A stretch of DNA of 64,000 bases from Sphingomonas sp. KR3-1 (lineage in GTDB: Bacteria > Pseudomonadota > Alphaproteobacteria > Sphingomonadales > Sphingomonadaceae): positions 434,001 to 498,000 of the forward strand of contig NZ_JBDZDQ010000001.1 of NCBI RefSeq assembly GCF_040049295.1, written 5' to 3'. Shown here in pieces: positions 17,807-26,329 of this stretch (position 1 is its first letter; each line of letters opens with the position of its first letter). The translations under genes and the position numbers were made by a program. The notes beneath the pieces were generated by a model, which was not told the origin of the DNA, searched no databases, and was given only the letters and a program-made list of their open reading frames with translations.

Positions 17807-18616
17807 TTAGGACTGGCATTTCGGGCACCAAAAGGTCGAACGGCCCGAATCCACCCGCCGCTCGACCAGCCCGCCACAGCCACAGGGCTCGCCTTCGCGC
17901 CCATATACCCGCCATTCCTTGGCGAAATAGCCGAGCTCGCCGTCCGGCCGGGCATAGTCGCGAATCGTCGAGCCGCCCGCGGCGATCGCGCTCTCCAGCA
18001 CCTCGCGAATCGCCGTCACCAGCTTCTCGAGCTGCGCCTTCGAGATCGTCCCCGCTTCCCGCACCGGCGAGATCCGCGCGAGGTAGAGCGCCTCGCACAC
18101 ATAGATATTGCCAAGACCCGCCACCACGCGCTGGTCGAGCAGCAGCGCCTTCACCGGCGCCACCCGCCCCTTGAACACCCGCGCGAGATGCGCCGCGGTG
18201 AAGTCCGGCCCCAGCGGCTCGGGCCCGAGCGCAGCAAAGGCCGGCCAGGCCGCCAGCTCCGCGGTCGGCACCAGGTCGACCGAGCCGAATCGCCGCGGAT
18301 CGTTGAGCGCGAGCCGGTGGTGTCCGGTCTCCAGCACCATATGGTCGTGCTTGCCGATCTCCTCGGGGTCGATCCGCCAGCGCCCGGACATGCCGAGATG
18401 GAAGATCAGCGTATCCCCCCGATTTGTCTCGATCAGCCCATATTTGGCGCGCCGCCCCAGCCCGGTGACCGTCGCCCCGGTCAGCCGCTGGCCCAGCCCT
18501 TCGGGGAAGGGCCGGCGCAGGTCGGCGCGGTGCAGGGTGACGCGGGTGATCGTCTCGCCCTGGAGCACGGGCTCCAGGCCTCGGACGGTCGTCTCTACTT
18601 CGGGCAGCTCAGGCAT
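17807..18616 (-). CDS. mutM: Formamidopyrimidine-DNA glycosylase
   Basis: 269 residues. It removes 8-oxoguanine and formamidopyrimidines and nicks the abasic site. The N-terminal PELPEVET gives the catalytic Pro2 and Glu3, the conserved Lys lies in RRAKYG and the H2TH domain contains [12 protein letters not shown]. The C-terminal zinc finger reads PCGCGG ... FWCPKCQ, so the first pair is C-x-C rather than the C-x-x-C of E. coli Fpg. This may be a lineage trait. Divergent from ubiE. Confidence 0.95.
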   Translation of the reverse strand: MPELPEVETTVRGLEPVLQGETITRVTLHRADLRRPFPEGLGQRLTGATVTGLGRRAKYGLIETNRGDTLIFHLGMSGRWRIDPEEIGKHDHMVLETGHHRLALNDPRRFGSVDLVPTAELAAWPAFAALGPEPLGPDFTAAHLARVFKGRVAPVKALLLDQRVVAGLGNIYVCEALYLARISPVREAGTISKAQLEKLVTAIREVLESAIAAGGSTIRDYARPDGELGYFAKEWRVYGREGEPCGCGGLVERRVDSGRSTFWCPKCQS

Positions 18617-18675
18617 ATGCCCTCCCTAGCCGCCAGCCCTTCCTTCGTCGAGAAACGCCCGCTAGAGCCGCTCGC

Positions 18676-19407
18676 ATGACCGACACCGTCTCCTTCGGCT
18701 ACGAAGACGTGGCCCCCGAGGAAAAGACCCGCCGCGTCGGCGAGGTCTTCTCCAGCGTCGCGGCCAAATACGACCTGATGAACGATGCCATGTCGGGCGG
18801 CCTCCACCGCCTGTGGAAGGACAAGTTCGTCCGCCGGGTGAAGCCGCGCGCCGGCGAGCACATCCTCGACATGGCCGGCGGCACCGGCGACATCGCCTTC
18901 CGCATGGCCCCTTCGGGCGCGGCGATCACCGTCGCCGACATCAATCCCGAGATGCTCGCCGTCGGCGTCGAGCGCGCCGCCGAGCGCGGGATCGACGGCC
19001 TCGTCTGGAGCGAGGCCAATGCCGAGACGCTGCAATGGCCCGACAAGTTCTTCGATGCCTATACGATCGCCTTCGGCATCCGCAACGTCACCGACATCCC
19101 CAAGGCGCTCCGCGAGGCGCACCGCGTCCTGAAACGCGGCGGCCGGCTTTTCGTCCTGGAATTCTCGACCACCCAGTGGCCGGGCTTCGCCGAAGTCTAT
19201 GACGCCTATTCGCACAAGCTCGTCCCCAAGCTCGGCCAGCTTCTCGCCGGCGATGCGGAGAGCTATCGCTACCTGATCGAATCGATCCGCCGCTTCCCGC
19301 CGATGCCCGAGTTCGAGCGGATGATCCGCGAGGCCGGCTTCACCCAGACCAAGGTCGAGCCGCTGCTCGGCGGGCTGGTCGCGATCCATTCGGGCTGGAA
19401 GATTTGA
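18676..19407 (+). CDS. ubiE: Ubiquinone/menaquinone C-methyltransferase UbiE
   Basis: 243 residues. This SAM-dependent methyltransferase acts on the demethoxy-benzoquinol ring in ubiquinone synthesis. The family signature KYDLMNDAMSGGLHRLWK is near residue 33, motif I is LDMAGGTGDIAF, and the C-terminal FPPMPEFERMIREAGF is typical. It is followed by ubiB after a palindromic repeat. Confidence 0.95.
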   Translation: MTDTVSFGYEDVAPEEKTRRVGEVFSSVAAKYDLMNDAMSGGLHRLWKDKFVRRVKPRAGEHILDMAGGTGDIAFRMAPSGAAITVADINPEMLAVGVERAAERGIDGLVWSEANAETLQWPDKFFDAYTIAFGIRNVTDIPKALREAHRVLKRGGRLFVLEFSTTQWPGFAEVYDAYSHKLVPKLGQLLAGDAESYRYLIESIRRFPPMPEFERMIREAGFTQTKVEPLLGGLVAIHSGWKI

Positions 19408-19421
19408 TGGCCGACCTTCTT

Positions 19422-19530
19422 AGGCCCCTCCCCTTCAGGGGAGGGGTTTGGGGTGGGGCCTGTCCGTCTCACCGAGCCCGGCGCCTGTGGCACTGCCCCA
19501 CCCCAACCCCTCCCCTGAAGGGAAGGGGCT
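19422..19530. repeat. GC-rich inverted repeat between ubiE and ubiB
   Basis: Arms at 19422-19459 and 19495-19530 are near-complementary. Each contains a smaller palindrome (CCCCTCCCCTTCAGGGGAGGGG type), so the unit can fold as a clover-like structure. It fills most of the ubiE-ubiB gap. It shares the CCTCCCC / GGGGAGG core with the element inside coaBC, which suggests a dispersed REP- or MITE-like family. Confidence 0.8.
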
Positions 19531-19538
19531 AGCCTCGC

Positions 19539-21074
19539 ATGACCGCACCCGCCGTCCATCTCTGGCGCCTGCTCAAATGGGGCCGCATCCTGGCGCGTCA
19601 CGGCGCGCTGCGCGGCATCGAGCAGGACCCGCACACGCCCAAGCAGGTTCGCCGCGTGGCGCGCATCGCCCGTTTCGGCGCGCGCGTGCCCAAGGTGCCG
19701 CGCTACGCCGATGCCTTCCAGGCGATCGGCCCCGCGGCGATCAAGCTCGGCCAGACGCTCGCTACCCGCCCGGACCTGGTCGGCGACGAGGCCGCGCACG
19801 ACCTGCTCCGCCTGCAGGACGCGCTGCCGCCGCTGCCCTTCCCGGTGATCCGCCAGCGAATCGAGGCAAGCTACGGCCGCCCGCTCGAGACCTTCTTCGC
19901 CGCGTTCGATGAGCATCCCGTCGGCGCCGCCTCGATCGCGCAGGTCCACCGCGCGATCACCACCGATGGCCGCCAGGTCGCGGTCAAGGTGTTGCGCCCG
20001 GGCATCGAGACCGAATTCGCCAAGGCGATCGACACCTATGAATGGGCCGCCGCCCAGGTCGAGAGCATGGGTGGCGAAGCCTCGCGCCTGCGCCCCCGCC
20101 TGGTCATCGAGACCTTCAAGCGCTGGACCGCACGCGAGCTCGACCTGCGCCGCGAAGCCGCTTCCGCCTCGGAGCTGGCCGAGGGCATGCAGGCCGAGCC
20201 CGATTTCATGGTCCCGCAGATCGACTGGCAGCGCACCACCGGCAAGGTGCTGGTGCTCGAGTGGATCGACGGCATCAAGCTCTCGCATGTCGAGCGGCTG
20301 GTCGAGGCCGGCCACGACACCACGATCCTCGCCAGCCGGCTGATCAAGGCGTTCCTGCGCCAGGCGATCGCCGAGGGCTTCTTCCACGCCGACATGCACC
20401 AGGGCAACCTGTTCGCGCTCCCCGACGGCCGCATCGCCGCGATCGATTTCGGCATCATGGGCCGGATCGATCGCCGCGCCCGCGTCTGGCTCGCCGAGAT
20501 TCTCTACGGGCTGATCACCGGCAACTACAAGCGCGTCGCCGAGATCCATTTCGAAGCCGGTTACGTGCCCCCGCACCACAATGTCGCCGAGTTCGCCACC
20601 GCCTTGCGTGCGGTCGGCGAGCCGATGCGCGGCCTGCCGGTCAAGGACATGTCGATGGGCGCGATGCTCGACGGGCTGTTCTCGATCACCCGCGACTTCG
20701 ACATGCAGACCCAGCCGCATCTCCTGCTGCTCCAGAAGACGATGGTGATGGTCGAGGGCGTGGCGCGCACACTCGATCCCGATATCAATTTGTGGGACGT
20801 CTCCGCCCCGTTCGTGCGCGAATGGATTCGCACCGAGCTGGGCCCCGAGGCCAAGATCGCCGACCGGCTGGTCGAGGACATCCGAACCCTCGCCCGCCTG
20901 CCCGATCTGATCCGCAACATCGAGCTGCGCTTCCCTGCCCCTGGCGGCGCCCCGCCCTCGCCGCCGCTCAAGGAGATCGAGCGGATCCGCGTCGTCGGCG
21001 GCTGGCGCTATGCGCTGGTCGCGGTGTTCTCCGGCGCGGTCGGCGCTGCGATCATGATGTATTTCCTGTCGTGA
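19539..21074 (+). CDS. ubiB: Ubiquinone biosynthesis regulatory protein kinase UbiB
   Basis: 511 residues. An ABC1/UbiB atypical kinase with the KxGQ motif (AAIKLGQTLATRPDL), the Ala-rich loop (GAASIAQVHRA), the catalytic loop HADMHQGN and the metal-binding IDFG. One or more hydrophobic segments lie at the extreme C-terminus (ALVAVFSGAVGAAIMMYFL) and anchor it in the inner membrane. It supports ubiquinone synthesis through ATPase activity. Its stop overlaps the GTG start of the next gene. Confidence 0.95.
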   Translation: MTAPAVHLWRLLKWGRILARHGALRGIEQDPHTPKQVRRVARIARFGARVPKVPRYADAFQAIGPAAIKLGQTLATRPDLVGDEAAHDLLRLQDALPPLPFPVIRQRIEASYGRPLETFFAAFDEHPVGAASIAQVHRAITTDGRQVAVKVLRPGIETEFAKAIDTYEWAAAQVESMGGEASRLRPRLVIETFKRWTARELDLRREAASASELAEGMQAEPDFMVPQIDWQRTTGKVLVLEWIDGIKLSHVERLVEAGHDTTILASRLIKAFLRQAIAEGFFHADMHQGNLFALPDGRIAAIDFGIMGRIDRRARVWLAEILYGLITGNYKRVAEIHFEAGYVPPHHNVAEFATALRAVGEPMRGLPVKDMSMGAMLDGLFSITRDFDMQTQPHLLLLQKTMVMVEGVARTLDPDINLWDVSAPFVREWIRTELGPEAKIADRLVEDIRTLARLPDLIRNIELRFPAPGGAPPSPPLKEIERIRVVGGWRYALVAVFSGAVGAAIMMYFLS

Positions 21075-22186
21075 AGCTGCCCGCGGTCCAGTGGCTGGCG
21101 GAACCGACGCGCTTTGCCGCGTTCAGCCGCTCGCGCGCCCGGGTCGTTCTGGGCGTGCTTGCGCTGTTCCTACTGCTCTCGCTGACTGCGCTGATCGCCA
21201 TCGGACCGCCCGCGGTCAGCCACGATCCCACCAAGCGCGCCGACGACCAGAGCGATGTCGTGCTCTATGAGAGCATCGTCGCCGGCGTGCAGCATGGCGG
21301 CCCCTATTACGAAGTCACCGCGGACGCGCTACGCGCCGGCAACTACCCCCTGCGCCCCTTCGTCACCTTCCGCCTGCCTGGCCTCGCGATGACGCAGGCG
21401 CACCTGCCGCGCCCCGTGATCCTCGGCCTGCTCTATCTGCTCGTCTTCTCGGTCTTCGCCGTCTGGGCGATCAAGCTTCGCGCCGGCATGACGCGCTGGC
21501 CGCCGGTGGCGATCGGCCTCACCCTGCTGTTCGGCGGGCTGATGGCCTTCGTCCAGCCCGATCTCTGGGCGTTCCACGAGATCTGGGCCGGGCTGCTCGT
21601 CGCGCTGGCGCTCGGCATCCGCAAGCCGGGCCGCTGGATCGAGGCGGTCGGCATCGCGCTGGTCGCGATGCTGATCCGCGAGACCGCCGCGCTGTTCGCC
21701 CTCGTCATGCTCGCCACCGCCTGGTTCGAGGGCCAGCGGCGCGAGGCGATCGGCTGGGGCGTGGCGCTCGCCTGTCTCGCGGTCGCGCTTGGCTTCCACG
21801 CACATGCCGTGGGCCAGGTCACCACCGCCGCGGACCCGGCCTCGCCCGGCTGGACGGGCCTGGGCGGCTATGGCTTCTTCGCCAAGGCGATGGTGCTGTC
21901 GACCGCGCTACAGCTCTTCCCGATGGCGCTGGCGGTGCTGCTGTTCACCCTTTCGCTGTTCGGCTGGGCGGGCTGGCGCGATCAGGCCGCCGGCCGCGTC
22001 TTCCTCACGCTGGCCGCGTATGGCGTCGCGCTGGCGCTGTTCGCCCGGCCCGACACCTTCTACTGGGCGCTGATGGTCGCCCCGCTCTCGCTGATCGGCC
22101 TGGCCTTCGTGCCCGATGCCCTGCGCGACCTGTTCCGCCAGGCGCTCGACAGGCGTAGGATCACCGTGACAAAGGTAGTGCGATGA
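21071..22186 (+). CDS. Multi-pass membrane protein of unknown function
   Basis: 371 residues from a GTG overlapping the ubiB stop (GTGA). About eight or nine hydrophobic helices occur (first near residue 25-45, then 115-135, 145-165, 170-185 and on to 350). A large loop with charged and polar residues lies between the first two. The shape resembles bacterial mannosyltransferase-like or EpsG-like membrane proteins, but I see no diagnostic motif. Overlaps on both sides (GTGA, ATGA) place it in the ubiB-coaBC transcript. Confidence 0.7.
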   Translation: MKLPAVQWLAEPTRFAAFSRSRARVVLGVLALFLLLSLTALIAIGPPAVSHDPTKRADDQSDVVLYESIVAGVQHGGPYYEVTADALRAGNYPLRPFVTFRLPGLAMTQAHLPRPVILGLLYLLVFSVFAVWAIKLRAGMTRWPPVAIGLTLLFGGLMAFVQPDLWAFHEIWAGLLVALALGIRKPGRWIEAVGIALVAMLIRETAALFALVMLATAWFEGQRREAIGWGVALACLAVALGFHAHAVGQVTTAADPASPGWTGLGGYGFFAKAMVLSTALQLFPMALAVLLFTLSLFGWAGWRDQAAGRVFLTLAAYGVALALFARPDTFYWALMVAPLSLIGLAFVPDALRDLFRQALDRRRITVTKVVR

Positions 22187-22635
22187 ACGGCAGCGATCGG
22201 CCTCCGGCCTCCCTCTCCTCCGCCTGGCTGGGCGGCGCGTTCGCCATTGCCGCCTTCGCGCTCCTCAGCCATCTCGGCATGATCTTGGTGATGACCTCGG
22301 GTGCCGCGCTCGGCGCCGCGCTGCAGTTCGCGCCGAATTTCCTGCTCTATGCCGTGGCCGGCGCCGGCGTGATGATGCTGTTGCTCGTCGCGATCATGCA
22401 CTTTGCCGAAGCCGGGAACACTCGCCGATCGCTCCGCGCCTGGCTGATCGCCGGGCTGATGGTAAGCAGCCCGCTCGCCTTGTTCGGCCTGCTCGCCGCC
22501 AATATGGGCGATCCCGTGGAGGGCGCGCCGCTGTTCGACTATCGTACGCTGATAGCGCCCGCCTTCTTCCTCACCTGCGGGCTGGTCGGCGGCGCCACTG
22601 CCTTTCGCATTCGCCATCGGAGCTGGAGCCGATGA
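22183..22635 (+). CDS. Small four-helix membrane protein, unknown
   Basis: 150 residues with four predicted transmembrane helices (about 15-38, 48-72, 84-104 and 120-142). No motif is recognised. ATGA overlaps link it to the previous membrane-protein gene and to coaBC. Its place between ubiB and coaBC does not by itself reveal a function. Confidence 0.65.
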   Translation: MNGSDRPPASLSSAWLGGAFAIAAFALLSHLGMILVMTSGAALGAALQFAPNFLLYAVAGAGVMMLLLVAIMHFAEAGNTRRSLRAWLIAGLMVSSPLALFGLLAANMGDPVEGAPLFDYRTLIAPAFFLTCGLVGGATAFRIRHRSWSR

Positions 22636-23933
22636 TCACGCGCATCCTCCTGATCGTCGGCGGCGGCATCGCGGCCTACAAGGCCTGCGAGCTGATCCGC
22701 CTGTGCCGCAAGGCTGGAATCGAGGTGAAGTGCGTGCTCACCGCCGGTGGCCAGCATTTCGTCACCCCGATGACGCTCGCCGCGCTCAGCGAGAACCAGG
22801 TCTACACCAACCTGTTCGACCTCAAGGACGAGGCCGAGATGGGCCATATCCAGCTCAGCCGCGAGGCAGATCTCGTCGTTGTCGCCCCCGCCACCGCCGA
22901 TCTGATGGCCAAGATGGCCGCGGGCATCGCCGACGATCTCGCCACCACGCTGCTGCTCGCCACCGACAAGCCCGTGCTCGCGGCCCCGGCGATGAACGTC
23001 CGCATGTGGCAGCACGCCGCCACCCGCCGCAACGTCGCCACGCTGCGCGGCGACGGCGTCACGGTGCTCGAGCCGGACGAGGGCCCGATGGCCTGCGGCG
23101 AATATGGCCCGGGCCGCCTGCCCGAGCCCGAGGCGATCCTGGAGGCGGTGCAGACCTTCTTCGATCCTCCCCGGCACGGGGAGGGGGACCAAGACTCGCA
23201 GCGGCTTGGTGGAGGGGGCTCTCCACAAATATCGTCGCCTACGGATCTCCCCCTCCACCATGCTTCGCACGGTAGCCCTGCCCCTTCCGGGGAGGGGCAG
23301 ACACTCACCGGCAAGCACATCCTCGTCACCGCCGGCCCCACCCACGAGCCGATCGACCCGGTGCGCTACATCGCCAATCGCTCCTCGGGGAAGCAGGGCT
23401 ATGCCATTGCCGGCGCGCTCGCCGCTTTAGGGGCGAGGGTCACGCTCGTGTCCGGCCCGGTTGCCCTCGCCACGCCGCCCGGCGTGACGCGCGTCGATGT
23501 CGAGACCGCGCAGGAAATGGCCAATGCCGTGGCGCAAGCGCTGCCCGCCGATGCCGCGGTGATGGTCGCCGCCGTTGGCGACTGGCGCGCCGAGGCGGCT
23601 GCGCAGAAGATCAAGAAGCAGGGCGGCGCCCCGCCGACGCTCGAGCTTTCCGAGAACCCCGACATCCTCGCCATGCTCGCCGCCAGCCCGCGCCGGCCGG
23701 GGCTGGTGGTGGGCTTCGCCGCGGAAACCGAGCAGGTCGTCGAACATGCCACCGCGAAAAGGAATCGCAAGGGCGCGGACTGGATTGTCGCCAACGATGT
23801 TTCGGGCGATGTGATGGGCGGTGAAGCCAATGCCATCCATCTCGTCACCGCCGACGGTGTCGAAAGCTGGGAAAGCCTGCCCAAGGACGAAGTCGCCCGC
23901 CGGCTTGCAGCGCGTATCGCCGATGCGCTCTAA
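22632..23933 (+). CDS. coaBC: Bifunctional phosphopantothenoylcysteine decarboxylase/synthetase, with in-frame repeat in the linker
   Basis: 433 residues. The CoaC flavoprotein domain (about 1-178) shows LLIVGGGIAAYKACEL, APAMNVRMW and the active-site Cys region MACGEYGPGRL. The CoaB domain (about 224-433) starts KHILVTAGPTHEPIDPVRYI and carries AAVGDWR and NDVSGDVMGG. Together they turn 4'-phosphopantothenate and Cys into 4'-phosphopantetheine for coenzyme A. Residues about 179-223 between the domains come from a GC-rich palindromic repeat and look like low-complexity Gly/Pro/Ser/His sequence. Both domains stay in frame, so the gene is probably functional. Confidence 0.93.
   Translation: MITRILLIVGGGIAAYKACELIRLCRKAGIEVKCVLTAGGQHFVTPMTLAALSENQVYTNLFDLKDEAEMGHIQLSREADLVVVAPATADLMAKMAAGIADDLATTLLLATDKPVLAAPAMNVRMWQHAATRRNVATLRGDGVTVLEPDEGPMACGEYGPGRLPEPEAILEAVQTFFDPPRHGEGDQDSQRLGGGGSPQISSPTDLPLHHASHGSPAPSGEGQTLTGKHILVTAGPTHEPIDPVRYIANRSSGKQGYAIAGALAALGARVTLVSGPVALATPPGVTRVDVETAQEMANAVAQALPADAAVMVAAVGDWRAEAAAQKIKKQGGAPPTLELSENPDILAMLAASPRRPGLVVGFAAETEQVVEHATAKRNRKGADWIVANDVSGDVMGGEANAIHLVTADGVESWESLPKDEVARRLAARIADAL
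23164..23299. repeat. Palindromic repeat inserted in frame in coaBC
   Basis: About 135 bases made of nested inverted repeats: CCTCCCC...GGGGAGG near 23167-23185, CCAAG...CTTGG next to it, TGGAGGGGG pairing with CCCCCTCCA, and CTGCCCCT...AGGGGCAG at the end. Its core matches the ubiE-ubiB repeat. It is translated as about 45 residues between the CoaC and CoaB domains with no stop codon in the coding frame. Confidence 0.8.
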
Positions 23934-24732
23934 GCTGGCGCTGCTGCTCGGCGCGGGCCTCGCTGCCTGCGCGCCTGCCACTGGCCCCGGCACTTCGCCG
24001 GCCGCTCCGGCCGCAAGCCTATACACCCAGAGTTTCGGCAATATCCCGGCCAGGCAGGTGCGCACGCTGATCGTCGTGCTCCACGGCGACGCGCCTTTCG
24101 CCAAGCCGGACTATCAATATGCGTTCGCCAGAACCGCCAGTGCGGCGGTTCCGAACAGCATCGCCGTCGCGCTGCTCCGCCCCGGCTATGAAGACCCGCA
24201 GGGCCACCGCTCGCCCGGCGAGCGCGGCCAGACCACCGGCGACAATTATACCGCCGACCGTATAGATGCAGTCGCCGAAACCGTCCGGCGTCTCCAGCAC
24301 CGCTACGGCCTGGCGCGCACCGTGCTGGTCGGCCATTCGGGTGGCGCCGCGATGGCCGCGGACCTCGCCGCGACCCATCCGAACCTGGTCGACGGCATCG
24401 TTCTTGTCTCCTGCCCCTGCGCGCTGCCCGAGTGGCGCCAGCATATGAAGACCGTCTCGCCCACGCCCCTATGGGATGCGCCGGTGACCAGCCTCGACCC
24501 GGTCAAGCTCGTCGGCGGCATGTCGCCGCCGCTGCGCGCCGCCGTGCTGGTCGGCGCCGACGACAAGACCACGCCGCTGCGCTTCTCGCGCCTCTATGCC
24601 GAGGCGCTGTCGCTGCGTGGCATCGCCACCGATTTCCGTATCATCCCCGGCAAGGATCACGAGCTGCTCGGCGATCCCGAAGTGCTCTCCGCGCTCCAGC
24701 GCCTTGCCGGCGCCCTTCCTGGAAAGTCCTGA
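23923..24732 (+). CDS. Alpha/beta-hydrolase lipoprotein
   Basis: 269 residues. A short lipoprotein signal ends LAAC (Cys16). The hydrolase core has VVLHGDAP (oxyanion region), the nucleophile elbow GHSGGA and a late His in GKDHELLG; the acid is probably the Asp in VGADDKTT. Likely an envelope esterase or peptidase of unknown substrate. The ATG lies 11 bases inside the end of coaBC and the stop overlaps the dut start, so it is in the same transcript. Confidence 0.82.
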   Translation: MRSKLALLLGAGLAACAPATGPGTSPAAPAASLYTQSFGNIPARQVRTLIVVLHGDAPFAKPDYQYAFARTASAAVPNSIAVALLRPGYEDPQGHRSPGERGQTTGDNYTADRIDAVAETVRRLQHRYGLARTVLVGHSGGAAMAADLAATHPNLVDGIVLVSCPCALPEWRQHMKTVSPTPLWDAPVTSLDPVKLVGGMSPPLRAAVLVGADDKTTPLRFSRLYAEALSLRGIATDFRIIPGKDHELLGDPEVLSALQRLAGALPGKS

Positions 24733-25178
24733 TGCTCGCTCCGATCCGTATCGCCGTTCAGCGCCTGCCCCATGGCGAGGGCCTGCCGCTCCCGGCCTAT
24801 GCGACCGCGGGCGCGGCGGGCATGGACGTGGTCGCGGCCGAGGACCTGGTCCTTGCCCCCGGCGCGCGTCATGCCGTGGCCACCGGCTTCGCCATGGCGA
24901 TTCCGCCGGGCTATGAGGTCCAGGTCCGCCCGCGCTCGGGCCTCGCGCTCAAGCACGGCATTACCTGCCTCAACACGCCCGGCACGATCGACAGCGACTA
25001 TCGCGGCGAAGTGAAGGTGATCCTCGCCAATCTCGGCGACGCGCCCTTCCCGATCGCCCGCGGCGAGCGGATCGCGCAGCTGGTGCCGGCGCCGGTCCAG
25101 CACGCCGATCTCGACGAAGTCGCCTCGCTCGACGAGACCGTGCGCGGCAGCGGCGGCTTTGGGTCTACCGGCAGATGA
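24732..25178 (+). CDS. dut: dUTP diphosphatase
   Basis: 148 residues, the trimeric dUTPase size. It hydrolyses dUTP to dUMP and keeps uracil out of DNA. Conserved motifs are present in order: [19 protein letters not shown] (nucleotide site), [13 protein letters not shown] (uracil site), RIAQLV, and the C-terminal arm [10 protein letters not shown] that closes over the phosphates. It overlaps its neighbours by one and four bases; coaBC-dut linkage is a common bacterial arrangement. Confidence 0.96.
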   Translation: MLAPIRIAVQRLPHGEGLPLPAYATAGAAGMDVVAAEDLVLAPGARHAVATGFAMAIPPGYEVQVRPRSGLALKHGITCLNTPGTIDSDYRGEVKVILANLGDAPFPIARGERIAQLVPAPVQHADLDEVASLDETVRGSGGFGSTGR

Positions 25179-25537
25179 TCGGCCTGCTGCTCCTCGCCGC
25201 CGCGCAGACCGCGCCGCTCGACTGGGACGCGCTGCCGCCCCTGCCCTGGCGCGCGCCGCCGCTGGTCACGCCCGAGATGCACGGCTTCGTCCAGCGCGAA
25301 GTGACGCTGCGCAAGTGCAGGACCGACAAGCCGGGCGAGCTCGCCGTGCCGGTCGCGGTGCTGGTCGACGAAAATGGCGCGATCCGCACCACCGTGCCGC
25401 GCGCGATCAGCTGCCCCTCGGTCGAGCAATATGCCGCGGCGCTCGCCGCCGGCTTCGCACGCAACAATCTGCTCCCGCGCCCCGGTGCCGGCGAGCAATG
25501 GTACCGCGCGACGCTCACCTTCACCTGGACCAAATGA
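25175..25537 (+). CDS. Small secreted protein, unknown
   Basis: 120 residues. It starts with a short hydrophobic stretch ([14 protein letters not shown]), probably a signal peptide. The rest contains [13 protein letters not shown] and a Trp/Tyr-rich end ([10 protein letters not shown]), a pattern loosely like TonB C-terminal-type domains, but the match is weak. ATGA overlaps join it to dut and to the ThiF/MoeB gene. Confidence 0.6.
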   Translation: MIGLLLLAAAQTAPLDWDALPPLPWRAPPLVTPEMHGFVQREVTLRKCRTDKPGELAVPVAVLVDENGAIRTTVPRAISCPSVEQYAAALAAGFARNNLLPRPGAGEQWYRATLTFTWTK

Positions 25538-26292
25538 GCCTCACCGACGCGGAGCTGGAGCGCTACGCCCGTCACATCGTGCTGCGCGAGATCGGCGGAG
25601 GCGGGCAGATGCGGCTGAAGGCAGCGCGCGTGCTGGTGATCGGTGCGGGCGGTATCGGCTCGCCGGCAATCGAATATCTCGCGGCCGCCGGTATCGGCAC
25701 ACTCGGCGTGGTCGATGACGACACCGTCTCGCTCTCCAACCTCCAGCGCCAGACGCTCTACGCTACCGCCGATGTCGGCCAGCCCAAGGCCCAGGCCGCC
25801 CGCAGCCGCGTCGCCGCGCTCAATCCGGAGATCGCCTTCACCGGCTTCGAGCAGCGAATCGATGCCGACAATGCCGCCGCGCTGATCGACGACTTCCGCC
25901 CCCATGTGATCCTCGACGGGTGCGACAATTTCGCCACCCGCCTCGCCGTCGCGGATGCCACGCTGCGCCACCGCGTTCCCCTGGTCTCCGCCGCCGTCTC
26001 CGAGTTCGAGGGACAGCTCGGCGTGTTCCGCGGCTGGGAGGCGGGCAAGCCCTGCTACCGCTGCTTCGTCGGCCACGATCCCGAGCGCCCCGGCATCAGC
26101 TGCGCCGAACAGGGCGTGCTCGGCGCGCTCACCGGCGTGATGGGCAGCCTCGCCGCGCTCGAGGCGCTCCGCGCGATCGTCCCCTTCGGCGAGGACCCTG
26201 CAGGCAAGCTCCTCCTCGTCGATGCGCTCGCCTTCCGCTTCCGCACCCTCACCTTGCCCAAGGACCCCGGCTGCCCCGCCTGCGGCACCTGA
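25534..26292 (+). CDS. moeB: ThiF/MoeB-family adenylyltransferase
   Basis: 252 residues. The nucleotide-binding GAGGIGSPAIEYLAAAGIG is near residue 37, with the DDDTVSLSNLQRQTLY loop and the Zn-binding cysteine pairs CYRC and CPAC. The family activates the C-terminal Gly-Gly of small sulfur carriers (MoaD, ThiS) as an acyl-adenylate for molybdopterin or thiamin synthesis. There is no rhodanese domain, so MoeB or ThiF are both possible; no moa or thi gene is nearby. Last gene of the overlapping run that starts at ubiB. Confidence 0.85.
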   Translation: MSLTDAELERYARHIVLREIGGGGQMRLKAARVLVIGAGGIGSPAIEYLAAAGIGTLGVVDDDTVSLSNLQRQTLYATADVGQPKAQAARSRVAALNPEIAFTGFEQRIDADNAAALIDDFRPHVILDGCDNFATRLAVADATLRHRVPLVSAAVSEFEGQLGVFRGWEAGKPCYRCFVGHDPERPGISCAEQGVLGALTGVMGSLAALEALRAIVPFGEDPAGKLLLVDALAFRFRTLTLPKDPGCPACGT

Positions 26293-26329
26293 CTGGACTT
26301 CGCCGCCGCCTTGAGGCACGTCGCGCCGC

